Source: DAIQRJ01 sp963708795
Lineage (GTDB): Bacteria > Actinomycetota > Actinomycetes > Propionibacteriales > DAIQRJ01
Reading direction: 5' to 3'
Length of the DNA: 64,000 nucleotides
Assembly: GCA_963708795.1 (NCBI GenBank)
Contig: CAVPUH010000013.1
Span: 138,148-202,147 of the forward strand
Below are positions 1 to 9,554 of the stretch, piece by piece. Positions within the stretch are counted from its first letter, which is position 1; the number at the start of each line of letters is the position of its first letter. The notes under the pieces were generated by a model that saw nothing but the letters and a program-made list of their open reading frames with translations, had not been told where the DNA came from and made no database searches. The translations under genes were made by a program, and so were the position numbers.

Positions 1-2
1 TG

Positions 3-850
3 ATCAACCGGGTCGTTCGGCACGCGACGAAGGAGCCGAGCGGCAACACGCGACTGCTCGGCAGCACGGCGATCGCGGACGCCGCGGCACGTGCCCGGCA
101 GCCCTGGCGGACCGAGCGGCAGGCCCAGCGCGTCGCCGCGATCGGTTCTCTGAGCCGCAGTGTGGTGACCGCGACGGTGGTGGTCATCACGCTGTTCTCA
201 GTGCTCAACGTCGTGGGCGTCAACCTGGCGCCGCTCCTCGCGAGCGCGAGTGTGCTCGGCGTCGTCATCGGCTTCGGTGCGCAGAACCTGGTCAAGGACT
301 TCCTGGCCGGGACGGCGATGCTCATGGAAGACCAGTTCGGGGTGGGCGACGTCGTCGACATGGAGAAGGCCACCGGCACCGTCGAGGCCGTCGGGCTGCG
401 CGTGACCCGGCTCCGGGACGCGACCGGCATGATCTGGTACGTCCGCAACGGCGAGGTGCTGCGCCTGGGCAACAAGAGCCAGGGCTGGTCCCAGATCGTG
501 CTCGACGTCCAGATCGCCTACGACGAGGACGTGGACCGTGCGCAGGAACTGATCGCCCGGGTCGCCGAGGAGGTCGCTGCGGAACCGCGGTTCGCGGACA
601 AGGTGGTCGACGTCCCTGCCGTCGCCGGCATCGAGCAGGTGACCGGGGAGCGCCGTCACGTTCCGGGTCGTCGGGACCTGCGCGGCGAACGAGAACGTCG
701 GCATCCAGCGCGAACTCCGGAGCGAGGATCCGGGCGGCACTGGACGCGGCGGAGATCCGGCTCCCGGCCCCGGTACCGCCCTGGGGCACCGGAGCCGGCG
801 TGCCACCGGCACCGGTCGGCCCGGAGGGGGCGACCGGCCCGAGGCCGTGA
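3..850 (+). CDS. Mechanosensitive ion channel, MscS family (5' partial, frameshifted)
   Basis: Small-conductance mechanosensitive channel protein that opens under membrane tension to release solutes. The frame is open from base 3, so the N-terminus lies outside the window. A hydrophobic helix (VVTATVVVITLFSVLNVVGV) is followed by the Gly/Ala-rich pore helix around ASVLGVVIGFGAQNLVKD and the beta domain GVGDVVDMEKATGTVEAVGLRVTRLRD, all typical of MscS. The last third changes frame near 645 and again near 712; read across both shifts the protein ends at the TGA at 848-850 with a Pro/Gly-rich tail. It is convergent with the OsmC gene, whose stop is 2 bases away. The two shifts are probably sequencing indels. 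Confidence 0.85.
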   Translation, partial: QPGRSARDEGAERQHATARQHGDRGRRGTCPAALADRAAGPARRRDRFSEPQCGDRDGGGHHAVLSAQRRGRQPGAAPRERECARRRHRLRCAEPGQGLPGRDGDAHGRPVRGGRRRRHGEGHRHRRGRRAARDPAPGRDRHDLVRPQRRGAAPGQQEPGLVPDRARRPDRLRRGRGPCAGTDRPGRRGGRCGTAVRGQGGRRPCRRRHRAGDRGAPSRSGSSGPARRTRTSASSANSGARIRAALDAAEIRLPAPVPPWGTGAGVPPAPVGPEGATGPRP

Positions 851-851
851 C

Positions 852-1277
852 TCAGACCAGCGAGGCCTCGAGGGTGATGGTGGTACCCGCCAGCGCCTGA
901 CTCACCGGGCAGTTCGCCTTGGCATCGGCCGCGGCGGCCTGGAACTCCTCGTCGCTCAGGCCTTCGATCCTGGCCTTGAGCGTGAGGACGATGCCGGTGA
1001 TGCCCTGGCCCGGCTGGAAGGTCACGTCGGCCTGGGTGTCGAGCGCCTGTGGGGCGTGACCGGCCTTGGCGAGGCCGTTGCTCAGTGCCATCGAGAAGCA
1101 GGCGGCGTGAGCGGCCGCGATCAGCTCCTCCGGGCTGGTCTTGCCGTTCGCGGCCTCGGCCCGGGAGGCCCAGCTCACGTCGAAGGTCGCGAGCCCCGAG
1201 GTCGACAGGGCGACGGTGCCGGCGCCCTCGAGGAGCGAGCCTTCCCAATGTGCGTTCGCAGTGCGCGTGGTTGCCAT
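852..1277 (-). CDS. OsmC/Ohr family peroxiredoxin
   Basis: 141-residue thiol peroxidase of the OsmC family, which reduces organic or fatty-acid hydroperoxides in the cytoplasm. The two family cysteines are visible in HAACFSMAL and KANCPVSQAL. The start chosen is the ATG at 1277 (MATTRTANAHWEG), which gives the usual OsmC length; the open frame upstream of it overlaps the next gene and has no homology. It stands alone between MscS and the globin and is transcribed convergently with MscS. The HAACFSMALS type is closer to OsmC than to the Ohr subgroup. Confidence 0.9.
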   Translation of the reverse strand: MATTRTANAHWEGSLLEGAGTVALSTSGLATFDVSWASRAEAANGKTSPEELIAAAHAACFSMALSNGLAKAGHAPQALDTQADVTFQPGQGITGIVLTLKARIEGLSDEEFQAAAADAKANCPVSQALAGTTITLEASLV

Positions 1278-1363
1278 GGCGGCGAGCATACGACCCGGCG
1301 CAGGCGCTCCACGGACCGATGCCGCTCTACAGCCCGCGGTACGGGAGACTTCGCCGGGTGAGC

Positions 1364-3556
1364 ATGTCGTTCTATGACGCTGTCGGTGGCAGTCCGACGT
1401 TTCGTCGGCTGGTCGAGCGCTTCTACGCGGGCGTGGCGGTCGATCCCATCCTGCGGCCGATGTACCCGGAGGAGGACCTGGGCCCCGCTGCCGATCGGCT
1501 GCGGATGTTCCTGGAGCAGTACTGGGGTGGTCCCCGCACCTACTCCGACCAGCGTGGACACCCGCGTCTGCGGATGCGGCACGCACCCTTCCCGGTCACG
1601 CCGACGGCACGCGACGCCTGGCTCGGGCACATGCGTGACGCCGTCGACGAGCTGGAACTCGACCAGGTGCTCGAGACCCAGCTCTGGACGTACCTCGAGC
1701 TGGCCGCCGCCACGATGATCAACACGCCCGACGAGACCACGCCCGTCCCCGGGCCGGCGATGGCCGGACGTCCGGGCCCGATGTCGATCTCGCTGGCGCC
1801 GGGTCCCGGCCCGGCTGTCGCCGCCATGCCGGCACCTGGCACCCTGACCGCCATGTCTGTCGAGGAGTCGCACGTTCCCGCACCCGTCTACGACGTGTTC
1901 GGAGACGACACGTGGTGGCGCAGCGCGGTCATCTACCAGGTCTACATCCGATCGTTCGCCGACGGCGACGGCGACGGGATCGGCGACATCGCCGGTATCC
2001 GCGCCAGACTCCCCTATCTCGTCGACCTCGGCGTCGACGCGGTGTGGATCACCCCGTGGTACCCCTCGCCGATGGCCGACGGCGGTTACGACGTGGCCGA
2101 CTACCGCGACATCGAGAGCCTCTTCGGAACCCTCGCGGACGCCGAGGCCTTCATCGCCGAGGCGCACCTGCACGGCATCCGGGTCGTGCTCGACATCGTC
2201 CCGAACCACACCTCCGACCGGCACGAGTGGTTCACGGCCGCGCGGGCGGGGGGTCCGGCGGCGCCCGAGCGCGAGCACTACTGGTTCCGCCCGGCCAAGG
2301 CCGACGGCTCCCCACCGAACAACTGGACGTCGATGTTCGGCGGTCCCGCGTGGCATCAGCTACCTGAGGACATCGCCGCCGCGCCGGCCGGTCAGCATGC
2401 TGACTACTACCTGCACCTGTTCGCCCCGGAGCAGCCGGATCTCAACTGGGACGACCCCGATGTCGGCGACGATTTCGAAGCCACGCTGCGGTTCTGGTTC
2501 GATCGCGGCGTCGACGGCTTCCGGATCGACGTCGCCCACGGCATGGTCAAGGACCCGGATCTCCCCGACGTCCCGACCGACGAGCACTCGGCGATGCTCA
2601 ACGCCGACGTCCGTGCCGACCATCCGTTCTGGGATCAGCCCGGCGTGCACGACATCTACCGTCGCTGGCGCAAAGTGGCCGACTCGTACGCGGATTCGAC
2701 GCAGGGCAAGCGGATCTTCGTCGCCGAGGCGTGGGTGCACGAGCCCGAACGGCTGGCCCACTACGTCCGGCCGGATGAGCTGCACACCACGTTCAACTTC
2801 GACTTCCTGGCCGCGCCGTGGGACGCCGAGTCGTTCGAGGACGTGATCGACGAGCAGATCGCGTCGCTGGAGGTCCCCGGGGCGCCGGTGACCTGGGTGG
2901 TGTCCAACCACGACGTCATCCGGCATCGCACCCGTTACGGCCGTGCGAACGCCGACCGCCGGGCCGACGCCGGCTCGGTGCCGACCGACCTCGAGCTCGG
3001 GCTCGCCCGCTCGCGTGCGATGGCGCTCTTCATGCTCGCATTGCCCGGTGGTGCCTACATCTACCAGGGCGAGGAGCTCGGGCTGCCGGAGGTCGAGGAC
3101 CTGCCCGAGTCCGTACTCCAGGATCCGTCGTGGCTCCGGACGAACCACCAGCACCGCGGTCGTGACGGCTGCCGGGTTCCCATCCCGTGGACGCGCACCG
3201 GGTCCGCGCTGGGCTTCGGCCCGGACGGGTCCGCGCCGTGGCTCCCGCAGCCGGGCTACTTCGCCGACCTGAGCGTGGAGGCGCAGCAGGCGGACCCGAC
3301 GTCGATGCTGCAGCTGTACAAGGACGCGCTCGCGATCCGCCGCGAGCGCGACGACCTGGGTGACGGCCCGCTGGAGTGGCTCGGCGACGACGAGCCACAC
3401 GTGTTGTCGTTCTCCCGCGGCGACGAGTTCGTGTGCATCGTCAATCTCGGGACGACACCGACCACGCTGCCGCCGAACGGCAAGGTGCTGCTCGCGTCGA
3501 CGGAGTTGGTCGGCGATGCGCTGCCGCCCGACGCCGCGGCCTGGCTGGAGCTGTAG
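1364..3556 (+). CDS. Truncated haemoglobin (GlbO-like) joined in frame to GH13 alpha-glucosidase (AglA-like)
   Basis: One 730-residue frame holds two proteins. Residues 1-120 are a group II truncated haemoglobin: B10 Tyr21, CD1 Tyr53, proximal His73 in RMRHAPFPV, and G8 Trp86. A Pro/Gly/Ala linker of about 43 residues follows. Met164 (ATG at 1853, MSVEESHV) begins a complete GH13 enzyme with all four conserved regions: LDIVPNH, GFRIDVAHG (nucleophile Asp), FVAEAW (acid/base Glu) and VVSNHD. The glucosidase part should hydrolyse alpha-glucosides or short malto-oligosaccharides in the cytoplasm. In mycobacteria glbO and aglA are adjacent but separate genes, so the join may be a real fusion or a stop lost through an indel. 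If separate, the glucosidase starts at 1853. Confidence 0.8.
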   Translation: MSFYDAVGGSPTFRRLVERFYAGVAVDPILRPMYPEEDLGPAADRLRMFLEQYWGGPRTYSDQRGHPRLRMRHAPFPVTPTARDAWLGHMRDAVDELELDQVLETQLWTYLELAAATMINTPDETTPVPGPAMAGRPGPMSISLAPGPGPAVAAMPAPGTLTAMSVEESHVPAPVYDVFGDDTWWRSAVIYQVYIRSFADGDGDGIGDIAGIRARLPYLVDLGVDAVWITPWYPSPMADGGYDVADYRDIESLFGTLADAEAFIAEAHLHGIRVVLDIVPNHTSDRHEWFTAARAGGPAAPEREHYWFRPAKADGSPPNNWTSMFGGPAWHQLPEDIAAAPAGQHADYYLHLFAPEQPDLNWDDPDVGDDFEATLRFWFDRGVDGFRIDVAHGMVKDPDLPDVPTDEHSAMLNADVRADHPFWDQPGVHDIYRRWRKVADSYADSTQGKRIFVAEAWVHEPERLAHYVRPDELHTTFNFDFLAAPWDAESFEDVIDEQIASLEVPGAPVTWVVSNHDVIRHRTRYGRANADRRADAGSVPTDLELGLARSRAMALFMLALPGGAYIYQGEELGLPEVEDLPESVLQDPSWLRTNHQHRGRDGCRVPIPWTRTGSALGFGPDGSAPWLPQPGYFADLSVEAQQADPTSMLQLYKDALAIRRERDDLGDGPLEWLGDDEPHVLSFSRGDEFVCIVNLGTTPTTLPPNGKVLLASTELVGDALPPDAAAWLEL

Positions 3557-3561
3557 CGGCC

Positions 3562-3593
3562 CGAGGCCAGGTACAGCCGAGGCCGGGTACAGC
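3562..3593. repeat. Short tandem repeat, 2 x 16 bp
   Basis: Two adjacent copies of CGAGGCC(A/G)GGTACAGC lie just after the glucosidase stop codon and differ at one base. The repeat lies in the noncoding gap before the ABC-F gene. No function can be assigned. Confidence 0.6.
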
Positions 3594-3656
3594 CCGGACC
3601 AGGCGAGTCCGGGTTGTCCAACGCAGTCCGGGCCGGCCAACAGGTTTGCCGGGACC

Positions 3657-3686
3657 TGTCCCCACCGGGCATACTCGGTGGGGACA
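3657..3686 (+). promoter_or_regulatory. Perfect 11-bp inverted repeat in the leader of the ABC-F gene
   Basis: Arms TGTCCCCACCG (3657-3667) and CGGTGGGGACA (3676-3686) are exact complements with an 8-base loop. The right arm runs into a four-codon mini-ORF starting ATGAGC at 3685. There is no T-run, so a simple intrinsic terminator for the glucosidase is less likely than an operator or a leader hairpin. Several antibiotic-resistance ABC-F genes are known to be controlled by ribosome-mediated attenuation with short leader ORFs, which makes the arrangement suggestive. Confidence 0.5.
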
Positions 3687-3725
3687 TGAGCATCTGATCA
3701 CCGCAGCCGTCCCTGCCCCGCCCCC

Positions 3726-5477
3726 GTGAGCGTCGACCCCTTCGGTCCGCCGCGAGAGGGCACCTCTCCTCCCTGGCCCGGTGATCGCATGACCGCTCTT
3801 CCTTCCTCATCCCGTTCGTCCTCGGTGCAGTCGGAAACACCCGCCGCGTCGTCGGAGTTCGGCCCGCTGATCGGGCACGACCTGTCCCGTCAGTTCGGTA
3901 TCCGTACCGTGTTCGACGGCATCGACATATCGGCTCACCCGGGTCAACGCGTCGGCATCGTGGGCGAGAACGGGGCCGGCAAGTCGACGCTGTTGCGGAT
4001 CCTGGCCGGCGTCGACGCACCTGACCGTGGCAGCGTGGAGCGGCCCTCGGACCTCGCCTATCTGCCGCAGGACCCTGCTTTCGATGCGGAGGCGACGGTC
4101 GGTGATGTGCTCCGCGACGCCCTGACGGAGCTTCACGACCTGGTGGCTGCAGTGGAGGATCTCGGGGACCGGATGGCGTCCGAGCCCGACGTGGCGGACG
4201 CGTATGCGATCGCCCTCGATCACGCGGTGGCCAAGGACGCCTGGGATGCCGATCGCCGCGCGCACGCGGCGGCTTCGACGCTCGGACTCGAGGACATCGA
4301 CGACACCCGACGGATCGGGTCACTGTCGGGCGGTCAGCGCACCCGGCTCGCCCTCGCCGCTCTCATGACGGCGCGCCCTTCCTGCGTGCTGCTCGACGAA
4401 CCGACCAACCATCTCGACGACGACGCCCTGACGGTGCTCGAGGACTTCCTCGTCAGCCTTCCCGGTGTCGTGGTGGTCGTCAGCCACGACCGGGTGTTCC
4501 TCGACCGGGTGTGTACGGCGATCGTCGATCTCGATGCCAGCCACTACGGCACCGATGGGCACGGGGGTCGCCGGTACTCGGGCAACTTCTCCGACTACCT
4601 GGCGGCCAAGGCGGACGCGATGGCGCGATGGCAGCGCACGTATCGCGAGCAGCAGGACGAACTGAAGGACCTTCGCCGCGTGGTCGCGGTCGATTCGCGT
4701 CAGGTCGCCCACAACCGGGCACCGACCGACAACGACAAGTTCCTCGCGGCCTTCAAGGCCGGGCGGGTCAACAAGGCGATCTCACGGCGGGTACAGGACG
4801 CGGAGCAACGGCTGGATCGAGCGGAGAGCGACCAGGTCCGACGGCCGCCGAAGGCCCTCACGTTCGAGGCGGTCCTGACGGGGCGGCCGCGATCCGAGGG
4901 CATGGTCGTCTCGATCCGAGATCTCGACGTCACCGGCCGCGCGCACGTCGCGCGGCTCGACGTGCATGCCGGTGAGCACCTCCTCGTCACCGGCGCGAAC
5001 GGATCGGGGAAGTCGACGCTGTTGGGGGTGCTGGCCGGTGTGGTCGAGCCGACGTCCGGCACCGTCTCGATCGGAGCACGCCGTGTCGGGCTACTGACCC
5101 AGGACGTCGCCTTCGCCGACCCCGACCTCAGCGCCGAGGCGACCTATGTCGCCAACGTCGGCACGCAGGCGGCCGAGACCCGGCCGCTCACCGATCTCGG
5201 CCTGGTCCATCCCAAAGAGCTGAACACTCCGGTCGGGTTCCTCAGCGTCGGCCAGCAGCGCCGTCTCGCCCTGGCCATCCTCGTGGCGCACCAACCAGAC
5301 CTCATGCTGCTCGACGAGCCGACCAACCACGTCTCGCTGACTCTCGCCGGCGAACTGGAGGACGCTCTGCGAGCCAGTCCGGGAACCGTGATCATGGCCA
5401 GCCATGACCGGTGGCTTCGGGAACGCTGGGACGGCACCATCTACGATCTCGGCGCGGCGGCCGCGGGCTCGTCGTAG
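3726..5477 (+). CDS. ABC-F family ATPase (ribosome-associated)
   Basis: Soluble protein with two ABC domains and no membrane segments, as in ABC-F factors that bind the ribosomal E site and in some cases displace antibiotics. Domain 1 has Walker A GENGAGKST, signature LSGGQRTRLALA and Walker B VLLDEPTNHLD. Domain 2 has GANGSGKST, LSVGQQRRLALA (a variant signature) and LMLLDEPTNH. A charged linker of about 80 residues lies between them. The GTG at 3726 gives 583 residues; the ATG at 3789 is an equally good start. The 3' end overlaps the convergent thioesterase gene by 37 bases. Substrate or drug specificity cannot be read from the sequence. Confidence 0.85.
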   Translation: MSVDPFGPPREGTSPPWPGDRMTALPSSSRSSSVQSETPAASSEFGPLIGHDLSRQFGIRTVFDGIDISAHPGQRVGIVGENGAGKSTLLRILAGVDAPDRGSVERPSDLAYLPQDPAFDAEATVGDVLRDALTELHDLVAAVEDLGDRMASEPDVADAYAIALDHAVAKDAWDADRRAHAAASTLGLEDIDDTRRIGSLSGGQRTRLALAALMTARPSCVLLDEPTNHLDDDALTVLEDFLVSLPGVVVVVSHDRVFLDRVCTAIVDLDASHYGTDGHGGRRYSGNFSDYLAAKADAMARWQRTYREQQDELKDLRRVVAVDSRQVAHNRAPTDNDKFLAAFKAGRVNKAISRRVQDAEQRLDRAESDQVRRPPKALTFEAVLTGRPRSEGMVVSIRDLDVTGRAHVARLDVHAGEHLLVTGANGSGKSTLLGVLAGVVEPTSGTVSIGARRVGLLTQDVAFADPDLSAEATYVANVGTQAAETRPLTDLGLVHPKELNTPVGFLSVGQQRRLALAILVAHQPDLMLLDEPTNHVSLTLAGELEDALRASPGTVIMASHDRWLRERWDGTIYDLGAAAAGSS

Positions 5478-5878
5478 AAGCGCTCGAGCCAGCTCCGTTC
5501 CGCGGAGGTCCAGCGGCGCGTGTGCGCCCCGTCGGGATCGAAGGCGACGACGACCGTCTTGGCCCGGGCGTAGACGACGGCCCCGTCCTCGCTGCGCACG
5601 TCGTACGCGATCGTGGTCGACGCGGCGCCGATTCGTTCGACCCACGTGTCGATCGGGATCGGGTCGGGATGAAAGGTCAGCGGGGCCAGGTAGTCGATCT
5701 CGTGACGGGCGACGACGACGGAGCCTTCGAGGGTCGACACACCGCTCCCGGCGGCGGCCACGAAGAAGAGCGCCACCCTGGCTTCCTCGAGCAGGGTGAG
5801 GAACCGGACGTTGTTCACATGCCCGTAGGAATCCATGTCGGACCAGCGCAGCGGGCAGCGATAGACGTGACGGGCCAT
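5441..5878 (-). CDS. Acyl-CoA thioesterase, 4HBT hotdog fold
   Basis: 145-residue hotdog-fold thioesterase that hydrolyses acyl-CoA esters. The sequence after the start has the 4-hydroxybenzoyl-CoA-thioesterase signature RWSDMDSYGHVNNVRFLTLLEEAR, with the catalytic Asp in SDMDSYGHVNN. The ATG at 5878 (MARHVYRCPLRW) gives normal family length. The gene is convergent with the ABC-F gene and lies downstream of yceI on the same strand, separated from it by a strong hairpin. It corresponds in position to Rv2475c of M. tuberculosis (recalled synteny). Confidence 0.88.
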   Translation of the reverse strand: MARHVYRCPLRWSDMDSYGHVNNVRFLTLLEEARVALFFVAAAGSGVSTLEGSVVVARHEIDYLAPLTFHPDPIPIDTWVERIGAASTTIAYDVRSEDGAVVYARAKTVVVAFDPDGAHTRRWTSAERSWLERFYDEPAAAAPRS

Positions 5879-5902
5879 GAACGGCATCCAACTCCACACG
5901 CG

Positions 5903-5949
5903 ACGAGACCGGCACGGCACCCTGCTGGAAGGTGTCGCGCCGGTCTCGT
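5903..5949 (-). terminator. Hairpin between yceI and the thioesterase gene
   Basis: Arms ACGAGACCGGC (5903-5913) and GCCGGTCTCGT (5939-5949) are perfectly complementary over 11 bases. The 25-base interior contains a second stem, GGCACC with GGTGTC (one G-U pair). It lies about 60 bases after the YceI stop on the minus strand, so it probably terminates yceI transcription. No U-tract follows, which is common in high-GC Actinobacteria. Confidence 0.55.
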
Positions 5950-6006
5950 GGGGAAGTGCGGGGAAGTGCGCAGAAAGTGCCGGCCGGGTTGGCCAGCCGG
6001 TCGAGC

Positions 6007-6552
6007 TCAGGCCTTGGCGGCCTGAACGGACAGCGTGATCTCGACCTTGTCGCCGACGAGGAACTTGCCGCCGTCGAGCGGGACGTTGAAGTCGACGCCG
6101 AAGTCCTTGCGGGAGATGGTCGTGCTCGCGTCGAAGCCGGCCTTGGTGTTGCCGTACGGGTCGACGTCCACGCCGACGAACTCGGTGTCGAGGTCCACCG
6201 AGCGGGTCACGCCGTTGACGGTGAGGTCACCGGTGATGACGTACTCGCCCTCGGCTTCGCGGACACCGGTGGAGACGAACGTGATGGTCTTCTTGTCCTC
6301 GGCGAAGAAGTCGGCGGACCGGATGTGCGCGTCCCGCTGCTCCTGCCGCGTGTTGACGGAGTCGACCTCGATGCTGACGGAGACCGAGGAGTCGGCGAGG
6401 CTGTCGCCCACCGTGATCGAGCCGGAGAAGGCGTCGAACGAGCCGCGGACCTTGGTCATGAGGTGCCGGACGACGAAGCCGACCTCGGAGTGGGCCGGGT
6501 CGATGTTCCAGGTACCGGTGCTCAAACCGATGTCGGTGAGGGTGCTGGTCAT
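6007..6552 (-). CDS. YceI family protein
   Basis: 181-residue lipocalin-like beta-barrel protein of the YceI family, which binds polyisoprenoid or other amphipathic lipids. Family features visible are the opening GTWNIDPAHSEVGFVVRHLMTKVRG, SFDAFSGSI, and the repeated strands ending in DKVEITLSVQA. There is no signal peptide, so unlike E. coli YceI this form is predicted to be cytoplasmic, as is common in Actinobacteria. The start at 6552 (MTSTLTDIGL) follows GGAGAACATCTC on the minus strand. It diverges from a MarR gene, which probably represses it through the shared intergenic region. Confidence 0.9.
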   Translation of the reverse strand: MTSTLTDIGLSTGTWNIDPAHSEVGFVVRHLMTKVRGSFDAFSGSITVGDSLADSSVSVSIEVDSVNTRQEQRDAHIRSADFFAEDKKTITFVSTGVREAEGEYVITGDLTVNGVTRSVDLDTEFVGVDVDPYGNTKAGFDASTTISRKDFGVDFNVPLDGGKFLVGDKVEITLSVQAAKA

Positions 6553-6607
6553 GAGATGTTCTCCTCGAAGCTTTCGGGCGGGCCTGCTGGTGCGGCCGCT
6601 GCTGATA

Positions 6608-6690
6608 CCGACTGAACCGTCAAAGTTTCAACTTGATTCCCGAACCTAGCAGTTTTCGTTGAAATGTCAACTGAACGGTACACTCGAGCC
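6608..6690. promoter_or_regulatory. Divergent yceI/marR control region with inverted repeats
   Basis: This AT-richer gap between the divergent genes contains TTTCAAC (6626-6632) and its complement GTTGAAA (6658-6664), plus a direct repeat ACTGAAC at 6611 and 6670. The complement of 6626-6631 gives TTGAAA, a plausible -35 for yceI, with TATCAG 18 bases further on as -10. A MarR dimer bound here would cover the yceI promoter and its own start region. This is inferred from layout; binding has not been shown. Confidence 0.5.
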
Positions 6691-7176
6691 ATGGTCAAGC
6701 GCACTGCGTCCTCACCCGCGAACGACGTCGTCCCCTGGTTGGACGACGAGCAGCAGCGGCTGTGGCGTGCCTACATGTTCGGAACCCTGGCCCTGTTGGA
6801 CAAACTCGACCGGGATCTCAAGCGGCACAACCTCTCGCTGTCGGAGTACGAGGTGCTCGTGCGGCTCTCCGAGGCGCCCGACCGGCGGATCCGCATGGCA
6901 GACCTGGCGGCGTCGACCAACCAGTCCCGGAGCCGGCTGACCCACACCATCACGAGGATGGAGCGCACCGGTCTCGTCGAGCGGACCACGTGCGCCGCCG
7001 ACCGGCGCGGCGTGAACGCCGAACTCACCCCACACGGTTTCGCCGTCCTCGTCGAGGCTGCGCCCACCCACGTCCGGGGCGTGCGGGAAGCGCTCGTCGA
7101 TCTCGTCGACCCGGCCGACTTCTGTGCGATGGGCCGGGCGCTGACGATCGTGAAGGAGAAGCTCGCCGACGAGTGA
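6691..7176 (+). CDS. MarR family transcriptional regulator
   Basis: 161-residue winged-helix repressor. The core LSEYEVLVRLSEAPDRRIRMADLA then TNQSRSRLTHTITRMERTGLVER is the MarR helix-turn-helix and recognition helix, followed by the wing CAADRRGVNAELTPHG. The ATG at 6691 is preferred to the in-frame ATG at 6664, because the latter lies inside the inverted repeat. It diverges from yceI and converges on ettA, ending 3 bases before the EttA stop. It probably autoregulates and controls yceI. Confidence 0.9.
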   Translation: MVKRTASSPANDVVPWLDDEQQRLWRAYMFGTLALLDKLDRDLKRHNLSLSEYEVLVRLSEAPDRRIRMADLAASTNQSRSRLTHTITRMERTGLVERTTCAADRRGVNAELTPHGFAVLVEAAPTHVRGVREALVDLVDPADFCAMGRALTIVKEKLADE

Positions 7177-7179
7177 ACG

Positions 7180-8859
<1,680 letters not shown>

Positions 8860-8939
8860 TGTGTGTCGATTCCTCTGCTGGAGCTGTGGTGCGTCGGGAC
8901 TGACCCATCCTGCCAGCCCACGCGAACGGGGCGAAACGG

Positions 8940-9554
8940 CTAACTCAGGGGCATGCCCTGTTCGATGAAGGTGATCGCGCGAACGGCGAGCGAGCCCTGC
9001 TGCTGGACACGCCCCGACCCGAAGTCGGTCAACTGCTGTTCCGACACCACCGCATGGATGCCTCCGACGACCGCGCCGGCGAAGACCCGGATCTCGAAGT
9101 CGCCCGGGTCCCGCCGAAGCCGAGCCGCGAGTCCGTCGGCGATCATGTCGATGTTGCGGTTCATCTCGTCGAGCATCGTCGCGCGCAGCTCCGGTACCGA
9201 GTACACAAGTCGCTGCCGGATGGCCTCGCGCTCCCGCTCCTCCGGGGACAGTCCTGCCATCGTCTCGGCGATGACGTTCCTCAGCACGGCGAGCGGCGGG
9301 AGATCGAACGGTTGCCGAGCGACAGCCGCGAGCATCAGCGGGTCGACATCGTCGACGAGCACGACCTGTTCCTTGGTCGGGAAATAGCGGAAGAACGTGC
9401 TGGGCGACACCTCGGCCGCTTCGGCGATCTGCTCGACGCTCGTCTCGGCGTAGCCCTGCTCCTCGAAGAGCCGCATGGCCTCGGACCTGATGGTCTGCCG
9501 GGTCTTGAGCTTCTTGCGTTCGCGCAGCCCGAGCATCGCTGGTTCAGCCGACAT
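8940..9554 (-). CDS. TetR/AcrR family regulator, linked to the MFS exporter
   Basis: 204-residue repressor. The N-terminal helix-turn-helix is RLFEEQGYAETSVEQIAEAAEVSPSTFFRYFPTKEQV, the standard TetR signature; the rest is a helical ligand-binding and dimer domain. The start ATG at 9554 (MSAEPAMLGL) overlaps the expected end of the upstream exporter gene, showing an operon. It probably represses the exporter promoter near 11190, with a drug or metabolite as inducer. Confidence 0.88.
   Translation of the reverse strand: MSAEPAMLGLRERKKLKTRQTIRSEAMRLFEEQGYAETSVEQIAEAAEVSPSTFFRYFPTKEQVVLVDDVDPLMLAAVARQPFDLPPLAVLRNVIAETMAGLSPEEREREAIRQRLVYSVPELRATMLDEMNRNIDMIADGLAARLRRDPGDFEIRVFAGAVVGGIHAVVSEQQLTDFGSGRVQQQGSLAVRAITFIEQGMPLS

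Noticed and set aside
1175..2356. 393-aa minus-strand ORF opposite the haemoglobin-glucosidase gene
   Set aside because: Shadow frame; the opposite strand carries all catalytic motifs of GH13.
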